Positions 24,654 through 33,439 are shown, counted from the first letter of the stretch. The stretch: 49,744 nt of DNA from an uncultured Lachnospiraceae bacterium (GCA_947626435.1 CANQSB010000023.1:1-49744), one strand, 5' to 3'. Notes: a model not told the origin generated them from the letters alone. A program made the numbers and translations.

Positions 24654-26075
24654 ATGTACGATGCAAAATCTTTGAAGGCGGAGGAGTTTATTTCTGACGA
24701 GGAGATAAAGGAAACTCTTGCATATGCGGACGCAAACCGCGAAAATTTTGAGCTGATTGACAGCATCATTGAGAAGGCGAAGGAAAAAAAGGGGCTTAGC
24801 CACAGGGAGGCGTCTGTGCTGCTTGCCTGTGAGGATGAGGAAAAGATAAGGCAGATTTATGAACTTGCCGAGCAGATAAAAAAGGATTACTACGGTAACA
24901 GGATTGTGCTTTTTGCGCCGCTTTATCTGTCAAATTACTGCGTGAACGGCTGCGTGTACTGTCCATACCACATGAAAAACAAGCACATTGCGCGCAAAAA
25001 GCTTACGCAGGAGGATATTGTGAGGGAGGTCACTGCGCTGCAGGACATGGGGCATAAGCGTCTTGCGATTGAGGCGGGCGAGGACCCGGTGAATAATCCT
25101 ATAGAATATATTCTGGAGAGTATAAAGACCATTTACAGCATAGAGCATAAAAATGGCGCAATCAGGCGCGTAAATGTCAATATCGCGGCTACTACTGTGG
25201 AAAACTACAGAAAGCTTAAGGATGCGGGTATCGGCACTTACATACTTTTTCAGGAAACTTATCACAAGGAGAGCTATGAAAAGCTTCACCCTACGGGACC
25301 AAAGCATGATTATGCGTATCATACGGAGGCAATGGACAGGGCGATGGAGGGCGGCATAGACGATGTGGGACTTGGAGTGCTTTTCGGATTGGAAATGTAC
25401 CGCTATGAGTTTGCGGGGCTTTTGATGCATGCGGAGCACTTGGAGGCTGTGCATGGGGTAGGCCCGCACACGATAAGCGTGCCTAGGGTTAAGCATGCTG
25501 ACGGCATAGACCCTGCCGCTTTTGATAACGGCATAAGCGATGATATATTTGCGAAAATCTGTGCGCTTATACGAATCAGCGTGCCTTATACGGGGATGAT
25601 TATTTCCACGAGGGAAAGTCAGGCGGTAAGGGAGCGCGTGCTGCCGCTTGGAGTGTCGCAGATAAGCGGCGCGTCAAGGACAAGCGTGGGCGGCTATGCC
25701 GAGCCTGAAACGCCTGACGAGGTCACGAGCGCGCAGTTTGATGTGAGCGACAACCGCACGCTTGACGAGGTAGTGAACTGGCTGATGAAGCTTGGATATA
25801 TCCCCAGCTTCTGCACCGCCTGCTACCGCGAAGGCAGGACAGGCGACCGTTTTATGACGCTGTGCAAAAATATGCAGATTTTAAACTGCTGTCATCCTAA
25901 CGCGCTTATGACGCTGAAAGAGTATCTGGAGGACTACGCAGGCGAGGAGACAAGGAGAATAGGCATGGCGCTGATTGACAGGGAGCTTGAAAATATTCCC
26001 AATCCGAAGGTAAGGCAGAAGGCGTATGAGTGCATACATGATATAGAAGGCGGACAGAGGGATTTTAGGTTTTAA
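24654..26075 (+). CDS. hydG: [FeFe]-hydrogenase maturase HydG (tyrosine lyase, radical SAM)
   Basis: HydG cleaves tyrosine to make the CO and cyanide ligands of the H-cluster. The 473-residue length is typical. The radical SAM motif CVNGCVYCPYH is in place, followed by AIEAGEDPVNNP, LFQETYHKESYEKLHP and GVGPHTISVPR. The auxiliary cluster site is present at the C-terminus as CTACYREGRTGDRFM and CHPNALMTLKEYLEDYA. GGAGGA precedes the ATG. It stops directly before foreign-looking DNA that separates it from hydF. Confidence 0.95.
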   Translation: MYDAKSLKAEEFISDEEIKETLAYADANRENFELIDSIIEKAKEKKGLSHREASVLLACEDEEKIRQIYELAEQIKKDYYGNRIVLFAPLYLSNYCVNGCVYCPYHMKNKHIARKKLTQEDIVREVTALQDMGHKRLAIEAGEDPVNNPIEYILESIKTIYSIEHKNGAIRRVNVNIAATTVENYRKLKDAGIGTYILFQETYHKESYEKLHPTGPKHDYAYHTEAMDRAMEGGIDDVGLGVLFGLEMYRYEFAGLLMHAEHLEAVHGVGPHTISVPRVKHADGIDPAAFDNGISDDIFAKICALIRISVPYTGMIISTRESQAVRERVLPLGVSQISGASRTSVGGYAEPETPDEVTSAQFDVSDNRTLDEVVNWLMKLGYIPSFCTACYREGRTGDRFMTLCKNMQILNCCHPNALMTLKEYLEDYAGEETRRIGMALIDRELENIPNPKVRQKAYECIHDIEGGQRDFRF

Positions 26076-26083
26076 GAAAGTAA

Positions 26084-26484
26084 ACCTTTGATGAATATAA
26101 GGAATGGTTAAAAAATTCACTCAGAAATTCTGAGCAAACCGGGTTAGTGAATGGATGGAAGGTTCCGGAAACAACTTTTTGGCTTTTTGAAAACAATAAC
26201 CCTGTGGGCTTTGGTAAGGTACGCCATTTTTTAACAGAAGCCTTGCTGGAAAACGGCGGAAATGTAGGGTATGCAATCTGACCTTCGGCAAGGAATCGAG
26301 GTCTGGGAAAGAAGTTCTTAGCATTATTGATTGATGCAAGTAAAGAAATAGGTCTGTCTAAAGTACTGCTTACCATCCGGAATCATAATATACCGTCTAT
26401 TTATGTTGCGTTGGCAAATGGCGGGGTGATTGAGAAGATTACGGAAATAAACACTATATTTGGATTTATTTGTAGATTTCGGTT
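26084..26484 (+). pseudogene. GNAT N-acetyltransferase remnant
   Basis: One continuous frame encodes a GNAT-like sequence beginning TFDEYKEWLKNSLRNSEQTG and continuing WLFENNNPVGFGKVRHFL, then NVGYAI, a TGA stop at 26279-26281, then PSARNRGLGKKFLALLIDAS and KVLLTIRNHNIPSIYVALANGG. The stop replaces the Arg expected in the acetyl-CoA motif (YxIRPSxRxxGxG), as a CGA to TGA change would. The N-terminal part is also missing, cut off within ten bases of the hydG stop. It is doubly inactivated. Confidence 0.8.
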
Positions 26485-26500
26485 TTCGGAGGTGCTTGAC

Positions 26501-26584
26501 ATGGCAAATTTGATTATAATATGCGGCCTGCAGGCGGTGGGGAAAATGACCGTTGCGGAAAGCCTGAGGGATAAGTTGAAGTAG
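26501..26584 (+). pseudogene. P-loop kinase-like N-terminal fragment
   Basis: A 27-codon ORF, starting MANLIIICGLQAVGKMTVAE, with GGAGG about eight bases upstream (within TTTTCGGAGGTGC). It has a Walker A-like GLQAVGKMT at the N-terminus and then stops after DKLK. Full-length nucleoside-kinase-like ATPases continue for over 100 residues, so this is a truncated remnant. It is in the same frame as the preceding GNAT remnant with no stop between them. Confidence 0.5.
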
Positions 26585-26628
26585 TGTGGAAATGACTGAG
26601 AATATTATTTAAGAGATGGAGATATGAT

Positions 26629-28170
26629 ATGATTCCAATAAAAATTGAAACCTTATTGGAAGGGCGTAAGGTAGAGCAAAACCGAATAGAGTATAAAGCG
26701 GGTTTTAATCCATCAGAAATAGTGCATACAGTATGCGCTTACGCAAATGATATTGCCGGTGTGGACGGCGGCTATCTGGTTTTGGGCGTGCAGACAGAAA
26801 ATGGACTTCCTGTATTGCCGCCTGTTGGTTTGCCGGAGGAGTTGCTTGATGATATTCAACTGAAGATTTTTCAATATTGCAACAAGATAGAGCCTCGTTA
26901 TATTCCTAAAATTGATATAGTGGAATATAAGGGAGTTCATTTGGTGTACCTGAAATGTGCTGCCGGTGACGCCGGACCGTATCAGGCTCCGATGGATGTT
27001 TATTCTAAGAAGGAAGCGGGAAAAGAGCAGGATCGTACCATGAAATATTGGATTCGTCCGGCGTCACTTACAACAGAGGCAAAACAAAGTGAACTGGCGG
27101 AGTTATTTGAAAAATTTGCTGCGATACCGTTTGTAGACCGTATCAATAACAAGGCTTCTATGGAACATATACGCAGAGGATATTTGGAAGATTTTATCCG
27201 GGAAAGCAATAGTTCGCTGATAGAAGAATTGAACACGCGCTCTTTAGAAGACTTGCTGATATCGGAAGAAGTAGCGGAAGAAAAGGATGAGGGAATTGTT
27301 ATCAAAAACATTGGCTTGCTGATGTTTGGGGAAAGACCGGACAAACTGATTCCGGGGAGTAAGATTGAATTGGTGCGTTTTCACGATAAGGAGGCAGAAG
27401 CGTCAGACTTTACTGAAAAAACTTTTTATGGTCCGATTTGGAAACAAGTCAGGGATGCGTTAGATTATATCAAAACAACAGTCATTGAAGAAAAAGTGGT
27501 AAAAGTGGATGGAAAAGCGGAAGCGGAACGCTTTTTCAATTATCCCTATAATGCATTGGAAGAAGCAGTGGTAAACGCTGTCTTGCATAAAAATTATAGA
27601 GAAGATGTGCCGGTAGAAATCCGTATTTACTTGGATCAGATACAGATTATAAATTTTCCGGGACCGGATCGATATATTGATATGGAAAAATTCGCAGCCG
27701 GAAAAATTAGGGCAAGAAGATATAGAAACCCTAAAATCGGAGAATTCTTTAAAGAAATTGATTTGTCTGAGAAAAAATCTACAGGAATAACAAAGATTCT
27801 GCGGGAGCTGCAAAGAAACGGTTCTCCATTGCCGGAGTTTGAGACGGATGCTGACAGAACCTATATGATCACGACGATAAGGCAACATGAAGGTTTTGGT
27901 ATTGAAAATCAAAACTTCACTCAAAAAAATGAGCGAAGTTTGAGCGAAGTTTTGAGCGAAGTTTTAATAAAAAAGGATTTGGAAAAAGTAAGTCCAATTA
28001 TTCAATTTATTGATAAACATGGGAAAATTACACCGAATGAAGCAGTGCAAATTACTAAGAAGTCTGCGGCAACTGTGAGAAGGTATTTCAAAATGTTGAT
28101 TGATACTGGTTATATAGTAGCAGAAGGAAATACCAATAATATAGTTTATTGTAGATCTGGAATTGTTTAA
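26629..28170 (+). CDS. Schlafen AlbA_2-type ATP-binding transcriptional regulator
   Basis: A 513-residue protein. The N-terminal AlbA_2/Schlafen domain (about residues 8-130) shows EYKAGFNPSEIVHTVCAYAN and GGYLVLGVQ. A divergent HATPase-like domain (about 260-400) has the NALEEAVVNAVLHKNYRED and KKSTGITKIL patterns. The C-terminal about 70 residues form a winged-helix-like region (ITPNEAVQITKKSAATVRRY). Between them a triplicated 11/12-bp DNA repeat encodes SLSEVLSEVL. Such proteins are common in accessory regions and are annotated as ATP-dependent helicase-like or regulators, but their biochemical role is unclear. It splits hydG from hydF and is more AT-rich than they are, suggesting insertion. 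Confidence 0.82.
   Translation: MIPIKIETLLEGRKVEQNRIEYKAGFNPSEIVHTVCAYANDIAGVDGGYLVLGVQTENGLPVLPPVGLPEELLDDIQLKIFQYCNKIEPRYIPKIDIVEYKGVHLVYLKCAAGDAGPYQAPMDVYSKKEAGKEQDRTMKYWIRPASLTTEAKQSELAELFEKFAAIPFVDRINNKASMEHIRRGYLEDFIRESNSSLIEELNTRSLEDLLISEEVAEEKDEGIVIKNIGLLMFGERPDKLIPGSKIELVRFHDKEAEASDFTEKTFYGPIWKQVRDALDYIKTTVIEEKVVKVDGKAEAERFFNYPYNALEEAVVNAVLHKNYREDVPVEIRIYLDQIQIINFPGPDRYIDMEKFAAGKIRARRYRNPKIGEFFKEIDLSEKKSTGITKILRELQRNGSPLPEFETDADRTYMITTIRQHEGFGIENQNFTQKNERSLSEVLSEVLIKKDLEKVSPIIQFIDKHGKITPNEAVQITKKSAATVRRYFKMLIDTGYIVAEGNTNNIVYCRSGIV
27931..27965 (+). repeat. Tandem triplication GAGCGAAGTTT(T)
   Basis: Three direct copies, at 27931-27941 (11 bp), 27942-27953 (12 bp) and 27954-27965 (12 bp), lie in the linker before the C-terminal winged helix. 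Because unit lengths differ by one base, copy-number change could shift the frame. Confidence 0.8.
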
Positions 28171-28222
28171 AATCTTGAAAATTAATGCAAATATTTATAA
28201 TATTTAAAAGAGGGAAAAAGCA

Positions 28223-29419
28223 ATGTCAACATTAAACGAAACACCGAGCGCGAACCGTCTGCATATAGGGATATTCGGGCGGGCAAACAGCGGAAAGTCT
28301 TCCTTTATAAATGCTTTCACAAGGCAGCAGGTGTCGATTGTGGCTGATGTGGCGGGGACTACTACGGATCCCGTCTACAAACCTATGGAGATAAATCCGC
28401 TTGGCGCGTGCGTGATTATAGATACTGCAGGATTTGACGACAGCAGCAGTTTAGGACAAAGTCGCGTGGAAAAGACAAGGCTTGCGGCAGAGAAAACTGA
28501 CATTGCTGTCATAATTTTTGACGGCGGGGATATGGGCGAAGAGCTTGAATGGGTTAGATTTTTCAAGGAAAAAAAGACGCCTGTGCTGCCGCTTGTGAGC
28601 AAAGCGGACGAGCGGGAAAATACAAGCGAGCTTTTGAAAAAGATACATGAGGAAACGGGACTGCCTGCCTTTGCGGTAAGTGCAGCCACAGGAGAAGGGA
28701 TAGGACATGTAAAGGAGGAGCTTGCAAGGCTTGTGCCGGAAGATTTTGACGCCAGACAGATTACGGGACGGCTTGTGGGCGGTGGAGATGTCGTGCTGCT
28801 CGTAATGCCACAGGACATTCAGGCGCCCAAGGGCAGGCTGATACTTCCGCAGGTGCAGACTATACGCGAGCTGCTTGACAAAAAGTGCATTGTCATAAGC
28901 GTCACGACGGACAAGCTTGACGAAGGGTTTGCGGCACTTAAAAATCCGCCGAAGCTTGTAATAACCGATTCGCAGGTTTTCGGCTATGTATATGAACATA
29001 AGCCGAGCGAGAGCATGCTCACGTCGTTTTCGGTGCTTATGGCGGCTTACAAGGGTGATTTGCCGTATTACATAGAGGGCGCAAAGGCTATCGACAGGCT
29101 TAATGAAAAGTCAAGGGTGCTTATCGCGGAGTGCTGCACTCATGCGCCGCTGGCGGAGGACATAGGGCGCGTTAAGCTGCCGAGAATGTTAAGGAAGCGT
29201 TTTGGCGAAGGGCTTACGGTTGACATAAAAAGCGGTACGGATTTTCCGGAAGACCTTTCGCAGTATGATTTGATTATCCAGTGTGGGGCGTGCATGTTCA
29301 ACAGAAGGTATGTGCTTTCACGCATAGACAGGGCAAAGTCGCAGGGTGTACCGATGACTAACTACGGCGTCACCATAGCACATTTGACGGGAATACTTAA
29401 TAAGATATCTCTGCCGTAA
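28223..29419 (+). CDS. hydF: [FeFe]-hydrogenase maturase HydF (GTPase scaffold)
   Basis: HydF is the GTPase and iron-sulfur scaffold on which the diiron subcluster is assembled. The 398 residues contain G1 GRANSGKSSF, G2 AGTTTDPVYK, G3 DTAGFDD, G4 SKAD, a dimerisation domain and a C-terminal cluster-binding domain with CCTHAPLAEDIGRVKLPRML and IQCGACMFNRR. The ribosome binding site AGAGGGAAAAAG precedes the ATG. It completes the maturase set but is displaced 2.1 kb from hydG by unrelated sequence, so it may need its own promoter or read-through from the inserted gene. Confidence 0.95.
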   Translation: MSTLNETPSANRLHIGIFGRANSGKSSFINAFTRQQVSIVADVAGTTTDPVYKPMEINPLGACVIIDTAGFDDSSSLGQSRVEKTRLAAEKTDIAVIIFDGGDMGEELEWVRFFKEKKTPVLPLVSKADERENTSELLKKIHEETGLPAFAVSAATGEGIGHVKEELARLVPEDFDARQITGRLVGGGDVVLLVMPQDIQAPKGRLILPQVQTIRELLDKKCIVISVTTDKLDEGFAALKNPPKLVITDSQVFGYVYEHKPSESMLTSFSVLMAAYKGDLPYYIEGAKAIDRLNEKSRVLIAECCTHAPLAEDIGRVKLPRMLRKRFGEGLTVDIKSGTDFPEDLSQYDLIIQCGACMFNRRYVLSRIDRAKSQGVPMTNYGVTIAHLTGILNKISLP

Positions 29420-29518
29420 CGGAAAAAGATGCGGCATAAAAATATAAAACTCCAAAGGCGGACAAAGATAAAACCACCGCCGACAGAAACTAAAAATACC
29501 TAAATTTAGTCAAAACGG

Positions 29519-29547
29519 TTGCATATTTTAAGTAAATTTGCTATCAT
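29519..29547 (+). promoter_or_regulatory. Promoter of the LacI-type regulator
   Basis: TTGCAT (29519-29524) and TATCAT (29542-29547) with a 17-base spacer. A 10-bp palindrome, CTAAATTTAG, lies 10 bases upstream at 29500-29509 and could be an operator. Confidence 0.55.
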
Positions 29548-29649
29548 ATCAGATATAAATTAAATGTTATTCGTATTTTAAGGATGATTTATGCAGCTGT
29601 TGAAACAGGAAGATATTTGAGTTTTCGCGTAAGCGGTATGGAGGATATT

Positions 29650-30669
29650 ATGGTAAAGCAGGTAAAGCTTGCAGATATAGCGCAAAGACTGGGGGTAAGC
29701 GTCGTGACTGTGTCGAAGGCGCTTTCGGGTCAGAAAGGCGTAAGCGAGGAGCTTCGGGCGAAAATAAAGACGCTTGCGGATGAGATGGGCTATGTGCCTA
29801 TTCATATGCAGCAGGGGGAGCGGGCAAAGACATACACAATCGGCGTTATAACATTTGAAAATTATTTCAAGCAGTTTGAGTCGTTTTATTGGAAAATGTA
29901 TCAGGAGCTTGCCACGCGCGCGGTCAAAGAAAATTGCTTTACAATGCTTGAGGTGATTTCGGCTCAGGATGAAAACTCGGGCGTACCGTCAAGGCTTATC
30001 GACGAAAATCGGGCTGACGGCATAATTATAATCGGTAAGCCGCGCAATGAATATTTAAAGATTCTCTGCCAAAACAGAAAAAAGCCGATGGTTTTTTTGG
30101 ATTTTTATGACAATGAGCAGATGATTGATTCAGTGATATCCGCGGGATTTTACGGTGCATATCAGTTGACGGATTATCTTATCAGAAAGGGTCACTCGCG
30201 AATAGCGTTTGTCGGTACGGTTTTATATACGGGAAGCATCACTGACAGATATTTTGGGTATCGCAGGGCGCTTCTTGAAAACGGCATTGAATATCGCGAT
30301 GATTGGATTATTCAGGATAGGGATTACGAGGATGGCATTATAGGTCTTGGATACGAGTTTAAGCTTCCGGAGGATATGCCCACAGCGTTTGTATGCAATA
30401 ATGATGTTACAGCATATGCGCTTATAAAGCAGCTTGAGCAAATGGGGTATAAAGTGCCGGATGATGTATCTGTCGTGGGCTATGACGATTATCTTCACCC
30501 GTCATACGGCGAATCGACGATTACCACATACCTTGTCGACACAAATGAGATGGCGAGGACGGCGTTATCCTGCATACTGAAATTAATAGAGAACCTCGCG
30601 GTAAACACCAACATTCATGTGGTGAATGGCAGAATTATTGAACGAAGTACGGTTAAAGACATTAGGTAA
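29650..30669 (+). CDS. LacI family transcriptional regulator
   Basis: A 339-residue regulator. The N-terminal HTH is VKLADIAQRLGVSVVTVSKA followed by the hinge helix region, then a periplasmic-binding-like ligand domain with IIIIGKPRNEYL, SRIAFVGT, AFVCNNDVTAYAL and VSVVGYDDYLHPSYGESTITT. ATG at 29650 is preferred over the upstream in-frame starts because GGAGG at 29640-29644 is five bases away and the HTH starts at once. It is upstream of an SGNH hydrolase and manA in the same direction, which suggests local control of sugar use. Confidence 0.9.
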   Translation: MVKQVKLADIAQRLGVSVVTVSKALSGQKGVSEELRAKIKTLADEMGYVPIHMQQGERAKTYTIGVITFENYFKQFESFYWKMYQELATRAVKENCFTMLEVISAQDENSGVPSRLIDENRADGIIIIGKPRNEYLKILCQNRKKPMVFLDFYDNEQMIDSVISAGFYGAYQLTDYLIRKGHSRIAFVGTVLYTGSITDRYFGYRRALLENGIEYRDDWIIQDRDYEDGIIGLGYEFKLPEDMPTAFVCNNDVTAYALIKQLEQMGYKVPDDVSVVGYDDYLHPSYGESTITTYLVDTNEMARTALSCILKLIENLAVNTNIHVVNGRIIERSTVKDIR

Positions 30670-31030
30670 ATAGGTAAAAATTAATCTGCAAGGAAAGTAT
30701 TAGTATTTAAAGAATAAAATTAAGTAAAATTAGATAAAATCAAGCCAAAAGTATAATAAAAACATACAAAAAACAAGCTAAAAACTGTGCAAAACAGCAA
30801 AATATAGAAAAATTAGTAAGCGCCATTGACTTATCAACTTAATTGAATTAAATTAAAAGAAAGCTAATATTGAATAATTATTAGGCAAAAAAATAAAAAC
30901 AATATGCATTTTTATATGTTGACGGCTACGCCGGTTTATTGTCTTGCTTTAAGTTCTATGCGCTGAATAGAGTTTTGCAAATATCCGGCAGCATATAAGG
31001 CAGCATATAAAAAATAATGGGGGTGTAAGA
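30670..31030 (+). promoter_or_regulatory. AT-rich intergenic region with promoter for the SGNH-manA pair
   Basis: This 361-bp gap is very AT-rich and holds no convincing gene. A promoter TTGACT (30826-30831), 17 bases, TAAATT (30849-30854) is overlapped by a 13-bp palindrome, TTAATT-G-AATTAA (30839-30851). The palindrome could be an operator, though it lacks the central CG of classic LacI sites. A tandem duplication of GGCAGCATATAA at 30987-31010 lies just before the start of the next gene. Confidence 0.45.
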
Positions 31031-32194
31031 ATGCACGCTTTGGATTATGGCATTGATTTTGAAAAAGGAATATTAAACGAGGGAAATTTGCACCGCATAA
31101 AGCGGGTTATGAAAAAGGCAAAGGACGGGCAGGACATTACGGTTGGTTTTTTGGGAGGCTCGATAACGCAGGGCTGTCTTTCGTCAACGCCCGAAAAATG
31201 TTACGCTTATCTTGTATATGAATGGTGGCGCGGCAGATTTCCTGACACGAGTGTCAGATATGTCAACGCCGGAATCGGCGGTACGACATCTCAGTTTGGC
31301 GTGGCAAGGGCGCAGGAGGATTTGCTCGACTGCAATATTGACTTTACCATAGTTGAGTTCAGCGTGAATGATGACGACGACGCCCATTTTCTTGAAACCT
31401 ACGAGGGACTTATCCGGAAAATATATTCAGACAAAATGAAGCCCGCAATGCTGATAGTGAACAGTGTGCGCTATGACAATGGCATAAACGCCCAAGCGCA
31501 GCATGCCAAGGTGGGAAAGGCGTACGGTATTCCCTGCGTAAGCATGAAGCCCACATTATATGAAAAAGTGCTTGACAAGACTTTTTCAAGCAGGGACATA
31601 ACGGAAGATGACCTGCACCCGAATGATTTAGGGCATCAGCTTATGGCTGACATAATAACGGGATTTCTTGACAAAATATATAATTCGCTTGAAACGGCAA
31701 ACGAAACGGAAAGCGCTTCGCAGGACATTGATATAGAAAATATGACACTGCTGTCACAAAACGCCTATCAAAATTCCATGCGTTACCGAAACTGCAATTG
31801 CGAAGGCATAATGACGAATAACGAAGGCTTTACGGCAGATAATACGCCGCAAAATGACATCAGGGAGATATTCAGGAATGGATGGACGGCTGACAAGAAG
31901 GGCGCAAGGATAAGCTTCGAGGTGTGTGGAAGCTGTATCGGTGTGCAATACAGAAAGAGCGTAAACAAGCCCGCTCCTGTTGCGAAAGCGGTAATCGACG
32001 GTGATGATAAGAACGCGGTTATCCTTGACGGAAACTTTGATGAGGACTGGGGCGACAGCCTTTGGCTTGACACGCTGGCGGAGCATATCCCGTACGGGAA
32101 GCACACTGTGGACATAGAGCTCGTGGAAACGCATAGTGATGATAAAGTGCCGTTTTACCTGGTATCTATAATAGCGTCGGGAAAGGAAGGATAA
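31031..32194 (+). CDS. SGNH/GDSL hydrolase, cytosolic paralogue
   Basis: A 387-residue protein related along its length to the secreted hydrolase at 18410 but without a signal peptide. Catalytic blocks: GFLGGSITQGC, VNAGIGGTTSQFG, VEFSVNDDDD and DDLHPNDLGHQ. The C-terminal half is beta-rich (ISFEVCGSCIGVQYRKS onward), like the paralogue. Being cytosolic and next to manA and a LacI regulator, it may deacetylate imported oligosaccharides, for example from acetylated mannan or xylan; this is inference. The ribosome binding site is GGGGGTGTAAG. It ends five bases before manA. Confidence 0.87.
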   Translation: MHALDYGIDFEKGILNEGNLHRIKRVMKKAKDGQDITVGFLGGSITQGCLSSTPEKCYAYLVYEWWRGRFPDTSVRYVNAGIGGTTSQFGVARAQEDLLDCNIDFTIVEFSVNDDDDAHFLETYEGLIRKIYSDKMKPAMLIVNSVRYDNGINAQAQHAKVGKAYGIPCVSMKPTLYEKVLDKTFSSRDITEDDLHPNDLGHQLMADIITGFLDKIYNSLETANETESASQDIDIENMTLLSQNAYQNSMRYRNCNCEGIMTNNEGFTADNTPQNDIREIFRNGWTADKKGARISFEVCGSCIGVQYRKSVNKPAPVAKAVIDGDDKNAVILDGNFDEDWGDSLWLDTLAEHIPYGKHTVDIELVETHSDDKVPFYLVSIIASGKEG

Positions 32195-32198
32195 GGCT

Positions 32199-33155
32199 AT
32201 GGGTGAGATATTATTTTTGAACCCCGTATTTAAGTCGATGATATGGGGCGGAAACAAGCTTGGCACGAAATGGGGGTATGCTATCCCATCGCAGACCACA
32301 GGCGAGTGTTGGGCGGTATCGGCGCATCCAAACGGAGACTGTACAGTAAGGGACGGACGCTTTGCGGGAAAGACTTTAAGCGGGCTGTGGGCGGATGAGC
32401 CCGGTTTGTTTGGAAATGCGGGCGGCGCTGGCGGCAGATTTCCGCTTTTGGTAAAGATAATAGATGCCAAAAGCGACCTCAGCATACAGGTACACCCCGA
32501 TGATGCTTACGCGGCAGAGCATGAGAACGGCTCATTTGGCAAAACCGAGTGCTGGTACATACTTGACGCGCCGGAAGGCGCGGAGCTCGTAATAGGCCAC
32601 AATGCAAAAGATAAGGCGGAACTTGAGGACATGATTAGAAATGGGAAGTGGGATGCCTTTATACGCAAGGTGCCCGTCAAAAAAGGCGACTTCATACAGA
32701 TTGAGCCCGGAACGGTGCATGCGATAAAGGGCGGCATTGAGATACTCGAAACGCAGCAAAATTCAGACATAACCTATAGGGTATATGATTATGGGCGCTT
32801 AAGCGACGGGAAGCCAAGACAGCTTCATATAGAGCAGAGCCTTGATGTGATAACGGTGCCCGCAAAGAGCGTGGAGGAAAGCATAATAGGCGCACAGGAG
32901 CTTGAAAGGCGTTTTGTGAAAAATATGCTCAACCCTATTATTTCGTGCAAATATTACAGGGTATGGCATATGGAGGTCGACGGACAGGCGCAGCTTGAGC
33001 AAAATGAGCCGTTTTTGATCGTAAGCGTCATAGAGGGCAGCGGACAAATAAACGGCTGTCCCATTAAAATGGGAGACCATTTCATACTTCCTAATGGCTT
33101 TGGAAAGGCAGAGCTTACGGGGAATTTGAGGATGATTGCGTCGAGTACGAATTAA
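32199..33155 (+). CDS. manA: Mannose-6-phosphate isomerase, class I
   Basis: A zinc-dependent isomerase that interconverts mannose-6-phosphate and fructose-6-phosphate. The 318-residue size fits the short Firmicute form. Signatures include PVFKSMIWGGNKLG, the metal-site LLVKIIDAKSDLSIQVHPDD, KTECWYILDA, and PGTVHAIKGGIEILETQQNS with YRVYDYGR. It follows the SGNH hydrolase by five bases, so both are probably controlled by the upstream LacI-type regulator. Its product route links to manC at 8959. Confidence 0.93.
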   Translation: MGEILFLNPVFKSMIWGGNKLGTKWGYAIPSQTTGECWAVSAHPNGDCTVRDGRFAGKTLSGLWADEPGLFGNAGGAGGRFPLLVKIIDAKSDLSIQVHPDDAYAAEHENGSFGKTECWYILDAPEGAELVIGHNAKDKAELEDMIRNGKWDAFIRKVPVKKGDFIQIEPGTVHAIKGGIEILETQQNSDITYRVYDYGRLSDGKPRQLHIEQSLDVITVPAKSVEESIIGAQELERRFVKNMLNPIISCKYYRVWHMEVDGQAQLEQNEPFLIVSVIEGSGQINGCPIKMGDHFILPNGFGKAELTGNLRMIASSTN

Positions 33156-33245
33156 AAGCGGTTATGGGTGAGGACTATGTCTGATGTAAAGAGCGGCACC
33201 ATACATAACATCTCTCATAACACAACTGTGCATCTAAAAAATATC

Positions 33246-33280
33246 AAAACTGACACTTTAAACAGTGTCAGTTTTCTTAT
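33246..33280 (+). terminator. Strong terminator after manA
   Basis: AAAACTGACACT (33246-33257) pairs perfectly with AGTGTCAGTTTT (33264-33275) around TTAAAC, followed by CTTAT. The A-rich left flank would let it work in both directions. Confidence 0.85.
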
Positions 33281-33349
33281 ATTATAAAACACGATAAGAA
33301 AATGCGCATTATCTTTCAACTGGTAGCCTGATGTTTGTATTACAAACCG

Positions 33350-33420
33350 AGACGAAGCCGCCCGAGCGGAAATCGGACTAAAGTAAACCCGCAAGAAGGC
33401 AACGCTGTGCGGCTTCGTTT
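33350..33420 (+). promoter_or_regulatory. Structured 5' leader of pdxS-pdxT
   Basis: A 12-bp stem, AGACGAAGCCGC (33350-33361) with GCGGCTTCGTTT (33409-33420), one G-T wobble, encloses 47 bases. Those bases include a small CCGA/TCGG hairpin partner region and purine-rich single strands. It ends eight bases before the pdxS GGAGG (33428-33432). It does not match any riboswitch consensus I can recall. It could be a cis-regulatory RNA for vitamin B6 synthesis. Confidence 0.45.
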
Positions 33421-33439
33421 AAAAATGGAGGACTAACAC

